DNA of 64,000 nt, taken from NCBI GenBank assembly GCA_903926205.1, contig CAIYID010000085.1, positions 44,059 through 108,058 of the forward strand, read 5' to 3'. Of this stretch, positions 55,872 through 63,972 are shown in pieces. The stretch is from an uncultured Bdellovibrionales bacterium (GTDB lineage Bacteria > Bdellovibrionota > Bdellovibrionia > Bdellovibrionales > Bdellovibrionaceae). The notes below the pieces were generated by a model. It did no database searches. It worked only from the letters and a program-made list of their open reading frames with translations, and was not told the origin of the DNA. Numbering within the stretch: the stretch's first letter is position 1; each line of letters opens with the position of its first letter. The position numbers were made by a program, and so were the translations under genes.

Positions 55872-57860
55872 TTAGTTTCGACCAAAAGGAAAGCCGATAG
55901 AGGCTTGAGTAGGCTCACCGTTGGTGGCCGTTGGGAACTTCATTTTTTTAATAATACCAAGAACACAAGTATTGAGGAAATCTCCATTCCCCACTTCCGA
56001 TCTTTTCACGGAAGCACTGCCCACCACTCCTTGCGGACTGATATTCCATTCATACTGCACTCGTCCACTCACTGAAGAATCTTGAAAAAGAGCCCGTTCG
56101 TAACATTGCTGAATTTCGGCCACATGTTGGTTCACTACTTTTTGGATTTCCGATTCGTTCAAGCCTTGCGGACCTTTTGCAATATTGAATTTCGGAACGC
56201 CAACAAGACCTCCGGCCACTGCTCTTTTGCCGGCCTTGCCTGCCACGCCACCAGTTTGATAGCCGCCCTGTGAAGCTTTCGCGAGAGCGGAGTCCCCCGT
56301 GCCAGTCACTCCAGAAACGGGCATGGAACCATTTTGGGCTTTCACCATTTTCAACATTTGATTGGGTTGCATACCATTTTTTGCAGGAGCAGTATTATTG
56401 ATTTTCACATTAGGAATATTTTGCGCCATGGTGGTCGGCAAGGCCCCAAGCGAAGCCATCAGTTTTTCGGAGGCCACCTCTTGCTGCGTCTTCACCGGTG
56501 GAGGCGGCGGCGCGGGTTTGCTCTGCACCACTTGGCTCACCGAATCCGTGGTCGGTTTCACCACGCGGCGTTCGACCACTTCTTTTCGAACTTTTTCGAT
56601 TTTTTTAACCACTTTGATTTTTTCTTTTTTAGGTGGAGCTTCCGGTGGTTTTTCTTCGACGATTTTTTTCTCAGGCTCTGGTGGCTTCTCTATAGGAGGC
56701 ATCACGAAAACTTGTTTCGGAGGCTCCACTAAAAGACGCGCATAACGTTCGGGCACATCATCGACTTTAGGTCCATGACTTTTGGGTGCTAAAATCAAAC
56801 AGAGAATACAAATCAATAAATGTACAACTCCGGAAACTGAAATCGCCTTTTTGAATTCTTCACGATTTTCAACCCAGGTTTTTCTGATCAGGGGACGCGG
56901 CTGCTCGACATAACAAACATGCATCCGGATATCTGGTAGAAGCTCCAACAAAAATGAATTGTTAAAATCCAGTTCGATATTATAATTGATATTATCTTCT
57001 TTGACGGTCTGCTTTTGCTTCGCTTCTTCGAAGCTCATTTCTTTGCCCATATGATAGAGCTTCCAATTCAGGCGTTTGGAAATACGAAAGCAAGCTCGAC
57101 CTTTCACATAACTGCCAAAATGAAGTCTTTCTAAAAAAGTGGGTAAATAAATTGGTTCCGAGTCATTGGGTCCAAGAATCAATTCATCTCCGCGCTGAAA
57201 TTGTCGGACTTCAAAAACATCTTGGCCCCAAAAAACTGTGCCCTGCAAAGAAAGATCATTGGTGTTTTTATGGACGTAGGGCTCATAATATTGATCATCA
57301 TTTTTACGAATCGTTTTTTCTAATTGCGCGAGCGCCTTCATCGGAACTGTCGCTGGAAGTTTTGAAGAAACTTTTCCTGGAACTATCGGCTTAAGAATGG
57401 GCTCTGGCTTTGCCTTAAGCGCAGGCTCGGGGTTGGGAACAAGACTTGAATAGTTGGTATTTTCCGGATTTCTTTTTGCTCCACTGGATTTGTTTTCAAA
57501 TTGCAAATGAGGCTCAGGGTTTATCAACGTTCGACTGAGCGTGGCTTCAAGAGTGATTAGCTCGACTTTGAACGACAAATCCCCAACAGTGAATTCACCA
57601 TTTTTTTCAAAGGTGTTTTGAAAAACAAGTTTATTGTTTACATAAATACCATTGGTCGAATGCAAATCTGAAACAACCAGCGCACCATTGTCGACGATAA
57701 CATTTCCATGTTGTTTTGATAAAAATGAATACTGAGGAAGACTCAAGTGACAGTCTTTGGATCGTCCAAAGACAATAGGAAAATGCCTGAAGTCGGCTTT
57801 CTGAATCACCACTCCATTGCATAGCACTGATATCTTAACTTCATAGCGATTTTTCATCAT
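55872..57860 (-). CDS. FHA and AgmX/PglI C-terminal domain protein
   Basis: The 662-residue protein has an N-terminal forkhead-associated (FHA) domain (about 20-105, with GRSKDCHLS and STNGIYVN), a second beta-rich cytoplasmic segment (about 195-310), one membrane helix (about 340-360) and a Pro/Lys-rich periplasmic part like TonB (about 375-450). It ends in the AgmX/PglI C-terminal domain with the single-Cys QQCYERAL motif. Such proteins occur in Myxococcus gliding and in Bdellovibrio-type bacteria. The arrangement suggests signalling from a phosphothreonine partner to a TonB-like envelope arm (inference). Confidence 0.85.
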   Translation of the reverse strand: MMKNRYEVKISVLCNGVVIQKADFRHFPIVFGRSKDCHLSLPQYSFLSKQHGNVIVDNGALVVSDLHSTNGIYVNNKLVFQNTFEKNGEFTVGDLSFKVELITLEATLSRTLINPEPHLQFENKSSGAKRNPENTNYSSLVPNPEPALKAKPEPILKPIVPGKVSSKLPATVPMKALAQLEKTIRKNDDQYYEPYVHKNTNDLSLQGTVFWGQDVFEVRQFQRGDELILGPNDSEPIYLPTFLERLHFGSYVKGRACFRISKRLNWKLYHMGKEMSFEEAKQKQTVKEDNINYNIELDFNNSFLLELLPDIRMHVCYVEQPRPLIRKTWVENREEFKKAISVSGVVHLLICILCLILAPKSHGPKVDDVPERYARLLVEPPKQVFVMPPIEKPPEPEKKIVEEKPPEAPPKKEKIKVVKKIEKVRKEVVERRVVKPTTDSVSQVVQSKPAPPPPPVKTQQEVASEKLMASLGALPTTMAQNIPNVKINNTAPAKNGMQPNQMLKMVKAQNGSMPVSGVTGTGDSALAKASQGGYQTGGVAGKAGKRAVAGGLVGVPKFNIAKGPQGLNESEIQKVVNQHVAEIQQCYERALFQDSSVSGRVQYEWNISPQGVVGSASVKRSEVGNGDFLNTCVLGIIKKMKFPTATNGEPTQASIGFPFGRN

Positions 57861-57975
57861 CTATAAATTCCTCGGACTCACCAAAAACCAATTACATTTC
57901 CTATAAATTTATCTCGACAATTGTGAGGCATTTCTTGAGTCGAGCTGGGCCAAACCAGGACCTCCGTCGATATAA

Positions 57976-58005
57976 AAAAAAGAGGAACGAATTGTTCCTC
58001 TTTTT
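57976..58005 (-). terminator. Intrinsic terminator after the 58046 gene
   Basis: AAAAAGAGGAAC and GTTCCTCTTTTT form a 12-base-pair stem with a GAATT loop. On the minus strand it follows the 58046 stop by 40 bases and is followed by a T-rich run. It also separates that gene from the promoter region of the FHA protein. Confidence 0.9.
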
Positions 58006-58045
58006 AACTCTTAGAATTTATAAAATCTGAATGTTAACTAGACGA

Positions 58046-58558
58046 TCAAATGCTCTGTTTTTCCATTAATGTTGTGAATAACGAAATGATTGTCAGTTCC
58101 ATCGGTGTGAATTCTGGAAAAGTTCTTTCTTGATCAAGCTTGTTATTTATAAGGCTATGCATATAGACTAAAATCACATTGCGCATGTTTGGATCCAAAT
58201 TTACACCCCTGAATTTACCATGTTTGACCTGATCAATGATTGTTGTATACAGCATTAACATCGTTTGTTCTGCTGGAGTGAACTCAGGGAAGGTGGTTTC
58301 TTGTCCCGGAGTGTGATTTACTAAATTAGTCATATAGGTAGTAATGGTTTGATAAATAGATTTATCAACATACACGCTCAAAGTTTTACCCTTATTAGTG
58401 GCAACAACTGAAGCGAGCATTTGCTCCCCTGGCCACTGCGTTGGACCAGTCAAACCAAGATTGGCGCCAATTGTTTCAAAAATACCAGTGTAAAATAGAA
58501 TCATCGTCTGCTCTGGAAACTGGAGAAACCGAGCTGTATTAAAGAGCCAAGACCTCAC
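58046..58558 (-). CDS. Unknown repeat protein, probably truncated at its N-terminus
   Basis: The 170-residue frame has an internal repeat: FPEFTPAEQTMLMLYTTI (about 88-105) and FPEFTPMELTIISLFTTL (about 147-164) are clear copies, and a third divergent copy starts PEQTMILFYTGI at residue 15. The copies suggest a bundle of helical hairpins. There is no signal peptide and the GTG start has no Shine-Dalgarno. The first copy is cut short where it meets the pseudogene fragment, so an upstream part may have been lost. No family recognised. Confidence 0.45.
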   Translation of the reverse strand: MRSWLFNTARFLQFPEQTMILFYTGIFETIGANLGLTGPTQWPGEQMLASVVATNKGKTLSVYVDKSIYQTITTYMTNLVNHTPGQETTFPEFTPAEQTMLMLYTTIIDQVKHGKFRGVNLDPNMRNVILVYMHSLINNKLDQERTFPEFTPMELTIISLFTTLMEKQSI

Positions 58559-58721
58559 CAGCGATGGCCTTCACTACACCATCGTTCAAGCTGTCAGTGA
58601 AAATGACTTCGAAAAACTAAAACAAAATTTACTCAATACAATTGATGAATATAGAAAAACCGCCGATCCTTCACCCTCGGAAGAACTCATTTGTTTTTCA
58701 TTGGATTTTTTTAGAGTCTAG
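58545..58721 (+). pseudogene. C-terminal remnant, possibly of a TIGR02147/DUF4423-like protein
   Basis: A plus-strand frame runs through to TAG at 58719-58721 without any plausible start. Its last 55 codons read like the end of a real protein, with HYTIVQAVSENDFEKLKQN, then DEYRKT and the end EELICFSLDFFRV. The shape recalls the C-termini of TIGR02147 (DUF4423) proteins, a family expanded in Bdellovibrio, but I am not certain of the family. The 5' part is absent and the frame meets the divergent start of the 58046 gene, so a deletion or rearrangement here is likely. Confidence 0.4.
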
Positions 58722-58724
58722 CTC

Positions 58725-59246
58725 TTACTCTTCTCCGTGACCCTTTTTTTCAATTCCCAGTTTTGGTTTAGCAGGAGCGGGCTCTGCTTTCATCTGCTTG
58801 AAACGAACGGAGTGCGGAGAGTGACAATTGATGCAATGTAATTGTTCTTTTTCAAGATTCCAGCCACCCGTTCGCTTGCCATGTAGACCGTGAGTCCAAT
58901 CTCGATAGCGATCTTCATGACATTGCTTGCACACAGGAGAAGGATTCGTGAAGGACGCTGGTGCATCGGCAGAGGTTCGCAAGAAATTTGAATTATTGCG
59001 ATCATGGCAACTACCGCAAGCAATTTCAGTTCGTCCGTGCTTTCCCGCATGATCTGCATGTTTCAATGAGGTTTTATTTTTTGATAAAATAAATTCATTG
59101 TTTCTTTTAAAATGACAGTCCTGACAATGCTCAGCTTCCGGCGGGGCCGCGTGCGGAGTCATATGAACTACTTCGGGATTCAAGGTTTGAGCTTTCGCTT
59201 GGCTAGATAAAACGAAAAAAAATAAAATCGCTGCTATTTTTATCAT
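58725..59246 (-). CDS. Tetrahaem cytochrome c
   Basis: The 173-residue exported protein (ATG at 59246) has a signal peptide (about 1-19) and four CxxCH haem c motifs: CQDCH, CGSCH, CKQCH and CINCH, with several extra His residues as possible distal ligands. A WTHGLHGKRTGGW stretch precedes the last haem, and the tail is Pro/Lys-rich. Its start overlaps the stop of the dihaem lipoprotein gene (ATGA). It is the last gene of the barrel-heptahaem-dihaem-tetrahaem operon. Its specific electron partner is unknown. Confidence 0.88.
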   Translation of the reverse strand: MIKIAAILFFFVLSSQAKAQTLNPEVVHMTPHAAPPEAEHCQDCHFKRNNEFILSKNKTSLKHADHAGKHGRTEIACGSCHDRNNSNFLRTSADAPASFTNPSPVCKQCHEDRYRDWTHGLHGKRTGGWNLEKEQLHCINCHSPHSVRFKQMKAEPAPAKPKLGIEKKGHGEE

Positions 59247-59551
59247 TGGTTTATTCCATTGGTTCCGTGGCACTTGAGACAATATTTTGACTCTCCACCA
59301 TTCATGATTGCTTGATTGAGACTGTTCACATCTATTGAGTTACCAGGCCTTTGATGAACATTTAAATTGACGTTGTGACAAAGCAAACACTCTTTACGTC
59401 CCCAGCCCGCAGTGTGCTTACTTGAGTCATTGAGATTCGTTGCGCCGACAGCTGATAAATCACCATAATTCTCACGGTCTCTGGCATCAGGCCCGCAGCC
59501 GATAACTCCAAAAATCACAGTGCTAGAAAAAATAATTTTAAAAAAATTCAT
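59243..59551 (-). CDS. Dihaem c-type lipoprotein
   Basis: The protein (102 residues from the ATG at 59551) has a signal peptide ending in a lipobox-like VIGC near residue 18, so it should be lipid-anchored. Two haem c motifs, CLLCH and CLKCH, lie in the second half. The ATG overlaps the stop of the heptahaem gene as TAATG. With a predicted outer-membrane barrel two genes upstream, it could sit on the outer membrane, but the side is unknown. Confidence 0.82.
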   Translation of the reverse strand: MNFFKIIFSSTVIFGVIGCGPDARDRENYGDLSAVGATNLNDSSKHTAGWGRKECLLCHNVNLNVHQRPGNSIDVNSLNQAIMNGGESKYCLKCHGTNGINQ

Positions 59552-60135
59552 TAGTTTTTCCCCAAATGACAATTCACACAGAAGGTTTTTGTATGACAAG
59601 CATCACAACGCTGAGGCTGCCCCCTAGCTTGAACCGAGTGAAAAAAGCGAAAATTCTTCGGATGATTGCGCATTTCAATATCATTGCGTTCCAGATGACA
59701 CTTTGAACATTGAGAAGTCATATGGCAATTCAAACAACTTTCCCCCTGGACCCGCGCTTCAATAGAGTGAGTCGTTTTCCAGGAGATATTTTCATGATTC
59801 GTCGGCTTGATTCTTTTGATATTTTCCATTGTTTTATGGCAGGTAAAACAGGTTTTCGGCGCATCTTTATATCGAGCTATTTCCGAACGATGACATTCGT
59901 GACAAATTTCTTTGAGTGGCATTTTCAAAACGGAAGCCGTTGCCGCCTGGTTGAGCTTTACTTCTTTGCCTTTAGGATCAAGGTTGAAATTATGACAATG
60001 ACTACACTCAATACTATTCACTTTAAAAACCTTTTGGAGATGCATCTCGTGATTGTAACCACCAGTCATATCAGAAGCGAAAGCTCTTAAATTAAAACCA
60101 AGAAGAAAAATAATAAATGCCATACTCAATTTCAT
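59551..60135 (-). CDS. Heptahaem cytochrome c
   Basis: The 194-residue protein has a signal peptide (about 1-20) and seven CxxCH motifs: CSHCH, CHECH, CFTCH, CLNCH, CSKCH, CDACH and CVNCH. That gives one haem per 25 residues in the mature protein, close packing typical of electron-wire cytochromes. Many extra His residues are spaced for bis-His ligation. The ATG overlaps the barrel gene's stop (ATGA). In a porin-cytochrome conduit this would be the periplasmic, barrel-plugging component (inference). Confidence 0.9.
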   Translation of the reverse strand: MKLSMAFIIFLLGFNLRAFASDMTGGYNHEMHLQKVFKVNSIECSHCHNFNLDPKGKEVKLNQAATASVLKMPLKEICHECHRSEIARYKDAPKTCFTCHKTMENIKRIKPTNHENISWKTTHSIEARVQGESCLNCHMTSQCSKCHLERNDIEMRNHPKNFRFFHSVQARGQPQRCDACHTKTFCVNCHLGKN

Positions 60136-61376
60136 ATTTCATCCCAGAGTAAATAAGTGAGTCGAGCCACCGAACGGAAGTCTTCTTTCAAAACATTATT
60201 GGAGCTTGCTTGAGCGCTCAGTGTGAGCTTAAATTTTTGTCCAAGATAACGAGTCCAACCCGCTTCTCCGGTGAAAGCTCCCCGTCGAGATGAAGTGATT
60301 TTTTCATAATAGGTCATATCAAGTAATCCATAAAATTCGTTCTTCTTTGAAGTTTCAGTCTGAGCGCCAATCCGATCGCCGATCGCAGTTCCACCATAAC
60401 TCTCAAAATAATAAACGACATTGTTAAACTTAGTTCCGGAATCATGTAAAAATTTTCCTTCAATTTCGCCGCCAAGCCCGGAAGTCCTTTGTGTTCCCAC
60501 AAGCAAATAATCATCATAAAAAACAGAAAAACTTCCGGTGAATTTAGGACTTAATTTCTTTTCAAATTGATACCGTCCCTCGTAAAGCGGACCTGTCGAA
60601 AAGAGAGAGAAAATCGGTTGTTCGATGCCTGTTTGAGGTAAAACATCGTAGGTCATAAATCGAATTTTTGAAAAAGTCACAATCGACGGATAGACATCAA
60701 ATCCAAACTCAAGTCGATTGAGATTTGAATTATAAACATCAGAAACAGAGTCAATGATGAACTCTGGATTCCAAGCTCCGGGCAGCGGTTTTTTTCCAGA
60801 AAACTGCAATAAGTCTTCCATGGAATTATTGTTGCTGACATTCACTCTCTGTTCAAATTTTGTGGATAAATACAAAGGTTGTCGATCATCCGAATGATAG
60901 TCCGCTCGTACTCCTGCAATATTTGAATGCAAATCAGAATCAAACGATTCTAATTTTCTCTCGATTCCGACAAAAGCACCTAAACGAACTTGTTTATTCA
61001 TCAAATAAAATTCCGCAGAAAGAATATCCACCGAGGACGGGCCGACAGTATTCACCACATCAAAAGATCGGCCACAGCGAATAGTCATAAAATCTGGAAC
61101 GACAGAGTATCGTGCATCCATGATATAAAGATACGCTTTATTACTAGCATTGCCTGTGGGGTCAGCGAACATACTGAAATCAGAGTTGATTTCAAAATCA
61201 CGCTTTTCATTTACAAAAGAAGCTGAAACAAATTCGTAGGTGGGTGCTTCTGTTTTATTTTTATCATTCACACGAATCGAATTTAAGGTTTCTGATTCTG
61301 CGCGAAACAACCCAGCCTGACAATTGATAGATAAAAAAGAAAAAAACAAAACCGTTATAAAAAGAGGGTAATTCAT
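60132..61376 (-). CDS. Predicted outer-membrane beta-barrel of the cytochrome cluster
   Basis: The 414-residue exported protein has a signal peptide (about 1-21) and then alternating hydrophobic and polar residues with many Tyr, Phe, Ser, Gly and Asn, as in transmembrane beta strands. There are no long hydrophobic helices and only one Cys in the mature part. It is about the size of the porin-like partners in porin-cytochrome complexes such as Geobacter OmbB. Homology to any named barrel family is not visible by eye. It is the first gene of the operon and is coupled to the heptahaem gene. Confidence 0.68.
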   Translation of the reverse strand: MNYPLFITVLFFSFLSINCQAGLFRAESETLNSIRVNDKNKTEAPTYEFVSASFVNEKRDFEINSDFSMFADPTGNASNKAYLYIMDARYSVVPDFMTIRCGRSFDVVNTVGPSSVDILSAEFYLMNKQVRLGAFVGIERKLESFDSDLHSNIAGVRADYHSDDRQPLYLSTKFEQRVNVSNNNSMEDLLQFSGKKPLPGAWNPEFIIDSVSDVYNSNLNRLEFGFDVYPSIVTFSKIRFMTYDVLPQTGIEQPIFSLFSTGPLYEGRYQFEKKLSPKFTGSFSVFYDDYLLVGTQRTSGLGGEIEGKFLHDSGTKFNNVVYYFESYGGTAIGDRIGAQTETSKKNEFYGLLDMTYYEKITSSRRGAFTGEAGWTRYLGQKFKLTLSAQASSNNVLKEDFRSVARLTYLLWDEI

Positions 61377-61593
61377 CGCTCATTTATATAATCTTAATTC
61401 TTCTGCGATACACCAACCAAGATATTTTTAAATCCTGCGTCAGCTATCAACATTTTGTTTTTTTAATTATTATTTTTTCGAGAATATCCTGAATTATTGG
61501 GAATATTTGTCCCTTTTTATTTAGACCCTGACAGCAATCCTTGTTCGTCACACCACGCCGAATGATATTCTTTGTTGAGAGAAGGAGAGTTTT

Positions 61594-62046
61594 ATGAAAA
61601 ACAATTTAGCCTCTCTAATGAGCAAAAATATTGTCACCTTGCCCCTAGGTACTTTAGTCAGCGAAGCCCAATCTCTAATGAAAGATAAAAGATTTCGCCA
61701 TGTTCCAATCGTAAATGATGAAAAAATCATCGTCGGTATTCTGTCTGCCCGTGATTTAAAAAAAAATTCTTTTTCTCAACAAACAGTGGAAAGCCTGATG
61801 TCTACGCCCATTGATTTTGTCGAAGAAAAAACCTCTCTCCGGTCAGCTATTTTAAAAATGCTGGAGAAAAAGATTTCTTGCCTTCTTGTTGCTAACGAAA
61901 ACCAAGATGTCGTTGGAATTATTACGACTGAAGATCTTATGTGGCATTTGGCTGAATTACTAAAAACAAACAGCACACTGAGTGGCTTGTTGAATGCCCA
62001 AACCGTGGGCGAAATTGCCAATGAACTGGCTTTGATCGGATTTTAA
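61594..62046 (+). CDS. CBS-pair domain protein
   Basis: The 150-residue cytoplasmic protein is essentially two CBS domains (about 5-60 and 68-125), with the repeated pattern HVPIVND, GILSARDL and CLLVANEN, GIITTEDL. CBS pairs bind adenine nucleotides and sense energy charge. GAAGGAG lies upstream of the ATG. It is divergent from the barrel-cytochrome operon, with 217 AT-rich bases between them that must hold both promoters. A role in regulating respiration is possible but unproved. Confidence 0.9.
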   Translation: MKNNLASLMSKNIVTLPLGTLVSEAQSLMKDKRFRHVPIVNDEKIIVGILSARDLKKNSFSQQTVESLMSTPIDFVEEKTSLRSAILKMLEKKISCLLVANENQDVVGIITTEDLMWHLAELLKTNSTLSGLLNAQTVGEIANELALIGF

Positions 62047-62059
62047 ACTCGTAATAAAA

Positions 62060-62096
62060 AAATCGCCACGGTGATATTTCTCTACCGTGGCGATTT
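62060..62096. terminator. Bidirectional terminator between the CBS and cytochrome genes
   Basis: AAATCGCCACGGT and ACCGTGGCGATTT form a perfect 13-base-pair stem with an 11-base loop, flanked by A and T runs. It lies 13 bases after the CBS stop and 31 bases beyond the stop of the convergent monohaem cytochrome gene. Confidence 0.92.
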
Positions 62097-62127
62097 ATTA
62101 TTCAGAATCTATCAAAAGTCTGACGGA

Positions 62128-62445
62128 TTAGTTGTTTTTAGCACCGTCTGCAATCCATGATTGAATCGCATTAAGCTCAGCATCAGTGAGAGCTTCACCG
62201 TTTTCTGGCATCATTCCAGATTTTGTCATTTTGTATAGATTGCTATCTTGTGGTCGACCAGCCTTCACTGTTCCAACCAAACTATCATATGTTTTGAATA
62301 ATTTTTTGTGGCAACCAATACACTTAGGTTGGATAATATTGGCATTGATCCATGTGTAAGTAGCTGGATTTGGTGCTGCTACAACATCAGCTGAAGCCGT
62401 ACCGGAAATCGCCGCGAAGCAAATAAGGGCGAACATCATTTTCAT
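62128..62445 (-). CDS. Small monohaem cytochrome c
   Basis: The 105-residue protein has a signal peptide (about 1-19) and one haem motif, CIGCH, near residue 44, with a distal Met in SGMMPENG and a final helix AIQSWIADGA. That is the class I fold of small soluble electron carriers. AAGGAG precedes the ATG. It could link periplasmic donors to the multihaem cluster or to a terminal oxidase. It is transcribed separately from the cluster, facing the CBS gene. Confidence 0.86.
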   Translation of the reverse strand: MKMMFALICFAAISGTASADVVAAPNPATYTWINANIIQPKCIGCHKKLFKTYDSLVGTVKAGRPQDSNLYKMTKSGMMPENGEALTDAELNAIQSWIADGAKNN

Positions 62446-62757
62446 AAGAAACTCCTTCTACAAAGATACCGTTGCGCTCTCGGTTGAGATTAATTTCCCA
62501 TTTGTTCCGAGGCAATCGGTTTATGAACGCATCATCTTGCGATATTCGTGCCGGACGGGAAGACCTTGTACCTTGGAGTTAAACCAAAAAAGTCTTTTTT
62601 ACCCTGTACGAAGTACCGAAACGGCTGTGGTTATTACAAGAATTTTTTGTGTTTTAAAAGCTTTTTTTTCAAAAAAAAAGCTCCTGCACGAAAAATCGAT
62701 ACAGGAGCATAATAATAAATTCACTACTTCGTGATAGATATTTCTATCTGGTGTCGA
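62446..62757. other. Intergenic region between the cytochrome and FG-GAP genes
   Basis: These 312 bases hold no reading frame I can support. The end at 62671-62708 is a good minus-strand terminator for the FG-GAP gene: GCTCCTG/CAGGAGC stem followed by nine T on the minus strand. The stretch 62470-62640 is less AT-rich and might be a small RNA or the promoter region of the cytochrome gene; I recognise no family. Confidence 0.6.
62671..62708 (-). terminator. Intrinsic terminator after the FG-GAP gene
   Basis: A seven-base-pair GCTCCTG/CAGGAGC stem with a 15-base loop is followed by a run of nine T on the minus strand. It lies about 50 bases after the stop codon at 62758. Confidence 0.82.
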
Positions 62758-63972
62758 CTAATTTTTAATTACTGACATGATGTACAACTTGTCAGCATCG
62801 TATGCTGGAATAACAATATCCATCAATCCATCTTGATTGAAGTCATAAAAGATGGGCTCACCAATAGTTGATTTTGCATCCAAAATAATTGTTTCATTGT
62901 AATCCCAGTTATCTCGAGCTTCTGATTTTGGTGTCAAAAGATGAGCTCGTTGAGATCCATCACCCGAAACAATAATCCACGGTTTTTGTTTTCCTGCTTT
63001 TGACAATTCTGGTGCAAACGCCTTCGCCGCTCCTGGAGAGGCTTGATTGAAACCTGGTTGGCGAGTTTGAATTCCTGTCAGTAAAGTGTGACGAGTCCAA
63101 ATTCCATTTTTTAAATCACTTGGAACTTCATAAGCAAAAACGCCCGACTTCGCAGCATCAGATTCATGATTGGTCGCTAAAAGCTCATCGACTCCATCAT
63201 TGTTCAGATCATAAAAATCTAAATCGAAAACAACATCGATGCCGTCATCAATAACTCTCTGCCCAACGGAGCCATCTTTTTCTAACCAATACAGTCCGAT
63301 TCTTTTATTGGAGAACTCAGCGCTGACCACAAAAAATTGCTGCGTTTTTTTATCTTTAAATACTCGAAAATGAAAATCAGGGCCTTTCGTCAAAACCACT
63401 TCTTCCCAAGGGTCTTCTAGAGGATGACTTGGGCGTTTAAGCCACACCAACTCAGCATCATGAGAGCCTAACATTGAAATCTCAGCTCGAGCTGTAATGA
63501 TATCCATTCTTCCAGTTCCCGTCACATCAGCAAAAATAGCTCGGTGATAAAAATAGCCGCCCTTATTTTTTGTGAGTTGGGTTACTTTTCCGCTCATATC
63601 TACAAAACTAACCGCACCAGTGGATTTCCATGGAACAAGAAAGCCGGAGGAAATAAGAGTCCCTTCAATTCCTAAGTAAGAGGAATCAATGTATCGAACC
63701 TCGTTAGGCCAAGAAATTTTATCTGTGAAGGTATCCACTTTTGCAGAACCTTTAGTGAAGGGATTGAGCATGTCACTGATTCTATAAACATGGTCAGATC
63801 CCATCGGTCCAAAGGAAGAAACCAGCAAATCTGGCGCGACATGAGGATCTTTATTTGGCACCAAACTTTGAAAAGCCGGCTTATTTACTGGCAATACTGC
63901 CCGATTAATAATTTTATAATTGTCAGCCTGACAGAGCGTTGTCATCATAAGAACGATTTGCACTAAAATCAT
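62758..63972 (-). CDS. Exported FG-GAP/VCBS-repeat protein
   Basis: The 404-residue protein has a short signal peptide (about 1-16) and repeats with the DxNxDGxxD calcium-loop pattern of FG-GAP/VCBS beta-propellers: DLNNDGVDELL near 250 and DFNQDGLMDIVIP near 380, with a TGTGRMDIITA variant near 150. It may form a seven-bladed propeller at the cell surface or in the periplasm, a fold used for adhesion or protein binding. GGGGAAAA lies just before the ATG, which is 28 bases from the window end, so its upstream context is not visible. Confidence 0.78.
   Translation of the reverse strand: MILVQIVLMMTTLCQADNYKIINRAVLPVNKPAFQSLVPNKDPHVAPDLLVSSFGPMGSDHVYRISDMLNPFTKGSAKVDTFTDKISWPNEVRYIDSSYLGIEGTLISSGFLVPWKSTGAVSFVDMSGKVTQLTKNKGGYFYHRAIFADVTGTGRMDIITARAEISMLGSHDAELVWLKRPSHPLEDPWEEVVLTKGPDFHFRVFKDKKTQQFFVVSAEFSNKRIGLYWLEKDGSVGQRVIDDGIDVVFDLDFYDLNNDGVDELLATNHESDAAKSGVFAYEVPSDLKNGIWTRHTLLTGIQTRQPGFNQASPGAAKAFAPELSKAGKQKPWIIVSGDGSQRAHLLTPKSEARDNWDYNETIILDAKSTIGEPIFYDFNQDGLMDIVIPAYDADKLYIMSVIKN

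Noticed and set aside
56334..56745. Two plus-strand frames antisense to the FHA protein
   Set aside because: Shadows of the Pro/Lys-rich linker of the FHA/AgmX gene.
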